Below, piece by piece: positions 62,006 through 64,000 of a stretch of 64,000 bases of DNA. The notes beneath the pieces are model-generated. The model made no database searches. It saw only the letters and a program-made list of their open reading frames with translations, and was not told where the DNA came from. Numbering within the stretch: position 1 is the first letter of the stretch; the number at the start of each line of letters is the position of its first letter. A program made the position numbers and the translations under genes. Source of the DNA: Deltaproteobacteria bacterium (GTDB lineage Bacteria; Myxococcota_C; UBA6777); the NCBI GenBank assembly GCA_006226375.1, contig SBHC01000026.1, positions 1-64,000 of the forward strand. The letters are read 5' to 3'.

Positions 62006-64000
62006 TGAAACGAAGCCTTCTACTGCTTTGTGTGGGGTTGCTATTTGTTGCCCCAACCCTGAGCCATGCCAGCCAGCTTCAAGGCGACTACGTCCTTGAT
62101 GCAGCCGCGACACGAAAGCACGCCCAAACGCTCATCAACAAACTTCCCGCCCAACAGCGACCGCTCGCCAGAAAGTACCTTCAAACGACACAAGGAAACC
62201 ATCAACTGTGGTTGCGTTTCCACCCCAACGGCAATCGCCTCTCGTTCATATCCCAGCATCAGGTTCGCGGTCGTCTGATTCGAAGCGGTGTGTTGCAAGG
62301 TTCATGGAGCCAAACCACCACCGGCTACCGTTTGACGTTTTCGACGACCCAGACCCTTTGTACGAAGGCTCGTGGCAATAAGCAGCTCAAGTGTCGGAAC
62401 CTCTCCAAACGCGGCCAACAGCCGTTCTTTTTTATCAAACATGTCTCTAGCAATGACCCAACGTTACGAGCGTTTCGCGCCTACACCTCACAAATGAATG
62501 CCAATCGCAACCGGCGAAGCCGAGTTCGTAGGATGAGCGCAGGCAAAACCAGACCCATTCAAATCCGTGGTCTGGCGAACAAGCGAAAAAACATCTTTAC
62601 CAAAGGACTGGCGCGAGAGGTCCTGGCGAAGCTTGCCAGAACACCGGGCAAACTACTCAACAGCAGCCGGGAAGCGGAGCAAGCGAAACTGAACCTTTTG
62701 CGGGCCGCTGCCAAACCACGAAGCAAAACGGTCAAAAAAAACACTCAAATGGCAGCTGCCTTTGGCGTTGGACCCTATGAAACTCCAAGCTTCGATGAGC
62801 TCAACAGGCGGATGAAGATCGAGCACTTGTTGAAGATCATCAGCGGTCGAGCAGGAGGAGAGGTTTGCTTTGATCAATGGTTCCTGCATTACAAGCTGCT
62901 CGTTTGTGGGGAGAGGCAGGTCACGGGGAAGGCCAGAGTCTGGGTCAAAAAGGCCGAGGCACACCTCTTTTTCTTTCAGCACCACGTCAAGTTGTACGAT
63001 GTCCCTCCCAATGGCAAAGAGATCTTGGGATGGCTCCAACATCGGTTGATGGAATTCAACAACACTCTCCAAGGCGTCGAAAACGAACTCAACAAGGTTC
63101 GCGAAGAGGCGATGAGGTTCTACAAATCCAAAGAAGCGGATGTTCTTCGAGAGATCTCAACCTACATCAACAGCATCCTCGCAACTCCAACCTTTCAGTT
63201 CATTCTAGCCGAAGCGCTCAACAAAGTAGGTCAGCCGCTCGCAGAGAAATACGCCAGAATCATCGCAGACAAGTTGATCAAGAACCTCTCCAAAACGCTG
63301 AGCAAAGCAGCAGGTCGGGCGGTGGTCGAGGCTGCCAAAAAGACCATCCTAAACTCCGACAAGGTAATCAAAGCCTCCAAAATCGACTCTCTCGTCTCTT
63401 TGACGGTTGGGGTTGGCATTCAACTGGCCGCCCCCCCCATCAATGTCTTTATCAAATGCGCCCCCTACTCGGGTGATGCAAAGTTCTGTTGCATCCAACG
63501 GGCGGTCGCCGAAGAACTCACCATGCTGGTCTACAACATCGCGACAGCGATCATCGGAGTGGTGGTGGATGCAGCCATCATCACGCCAGTGTGCACTTCG
63601 TTAGGAGCGAGCATCGCAGGGGCAATCACTGGCTCAACGGCTGGCTTTGGTGCAGGAGTGGCAGCGGTGATTGCTCCCGTTGCCACGAAGATTCTCAGCG
63701 TCTCCTTTAACACCTTGATGACGGGTTTGTTTATCGGAGGAAGTTATGCCTGGGATGCAATCGCCAACGCTGCAACGGTAAAAACACACATCAACAAGCT
63801 CACTGGCATCATCATGGTCGAACTCAACAAGTCTTTTAAGAAGGCAGGAATGGATCTTCGCAAGCTCCCTTGCATTGCTTGCGAACTTGCCGTCAAACCT
63901 GGAGAACAATGCAAAGGCCTCACCAGCATCAAGCCTTCGACACCCACCCAGGTGGCCACCAACGCACCAGGTTATGTGGGCTGTTTCAAAGACGAGGGCA
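62006..64000 (+). CDS. Large secreted protein, runs off the right edge; WSC-like domain beginning
   Basis: An open frame of 665 codons starts at ATG 62006 (GGAGAG six bases upstream) and is still open at the window end. It begins with a clean Sec signal (MKRSLLLLCVGLLFVAPTLS, cleavage after SHA). The first 120 residues are a beta-rich lipocalin-like module (DYVLDAAATRKHAQTL and HQLWLRFHPNGNRLSFISQ). A long basic helical part follows, then a hydrophobic Ala/Gly/Ile-rich region (VVVDAAIITPVCTSLGASIA). The last visible residues (PGYVGCFKDEG) match the start of a WSC carbohydrate-binding domain (Y-V-G-C-F/Y-x-D). The WSC call rests on eleven residues only. A secreted polysaccharide-binding protein is inferred. 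Confidence 0.8.

Noticed and set aside
1..64000. rRNA, tRNA, insertion sequence, prophage or origin
   Set aside because: No matching conserved sequence, transposase, integrase or dnaA-box cluster was recognised by eye in the window.

Overview
The window looks like a piece of a Gram-negative bacterial chromosome of roughly even base composition. Nearly every secreted protein has a Sec signal or a lipobox. The accessory genes are tandem Kelch lipoproteins, a Cys-rich lipoprotein with an acidic linker, a PEGA/TPR protein, a DUF4388-type protein, a PP2C-cNMP fusion and a HisKA-like/receiver protein. That style is typical of the deltaproteobacterial/Myxococcota-Bradymonadota grade; this placement is an inference, since no rRNA or tRNA gene is present. 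I saw no CRISPR array, prophage, insertion sequence or replication origin. The only clear relic is the decayed 3' end of a GxxExxY-type gene near 38.5 kb.

Layout. 0-8.4 kb: Nif3-like protein, tandem Usp protein, NhaD-like antiporter, a probable small RNA or attenuated leader with an intrinsic terminator, HEAT protein, two-AAA Clp ATPase, and a lipoprotein with a SecD-like head domain. 8.8-18 kb: giant TPR protein, D-2-hydroxyacid dehydrogenase, a striking exported Cys/Lys- and His/Trp-repeat protein, DUF4388 protein and PQQ-propeller lipoprotein. 18-26.5 kb (minus strand): HisKA-like/receiver protein, an acidic unknown, a metallophosphoesterase-adaptor-RND pump operon, a beta-barrel-like protein without signal peptide and a small beta protein. 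26.6-38.4 kb: radA, a DciA-like DUF721 protein, two Kelch lipoproteins, the PEGA/Pro-Arg protein, small membrane proteins, a secreted coiled-coil protein, a FlgT-like lipoprotein and a free-standing archaeal-type ThrRS editing domain. 39-43.5 kb: Tat-type pirin, Cys-rich lipoprotein, CaiB/BaiF CoA-transferase and two small lipoproteins.

44-53.6 kb is an arginine biosynthesis locus. argG-argC-argD-argF'-argB run on the minus strand and an M20 deacylase plus argH on the plus strand. The carbamoyltransferase is not a normal ornithine enzyme: it belongs to the N-acyl-ornithine family, and the specificity position and surrounding motifs point to N-succinylornithine. The M20 enzyme would then be the N-acylcitrulline deacylase, so the pathway probably runs on succinylated (or acetylated) intermediates up to citrulline. 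A 42-codon upstream reading frame with a strong Shine-Dalgarno and an Arg cluster overlaps the argG start and may be a leader peptide.

54-64 kb: Trp-rich acidic repeat protein, epimerase, acyltransferase, GT2 and GT87-like glycosyltransferases, a PP2C-cNMP phosphatase whose stop overlaps the GT87 start, an AraC regulator, and a secreted protein that runs off the right edge just as a WSC-like domain seems to begin.
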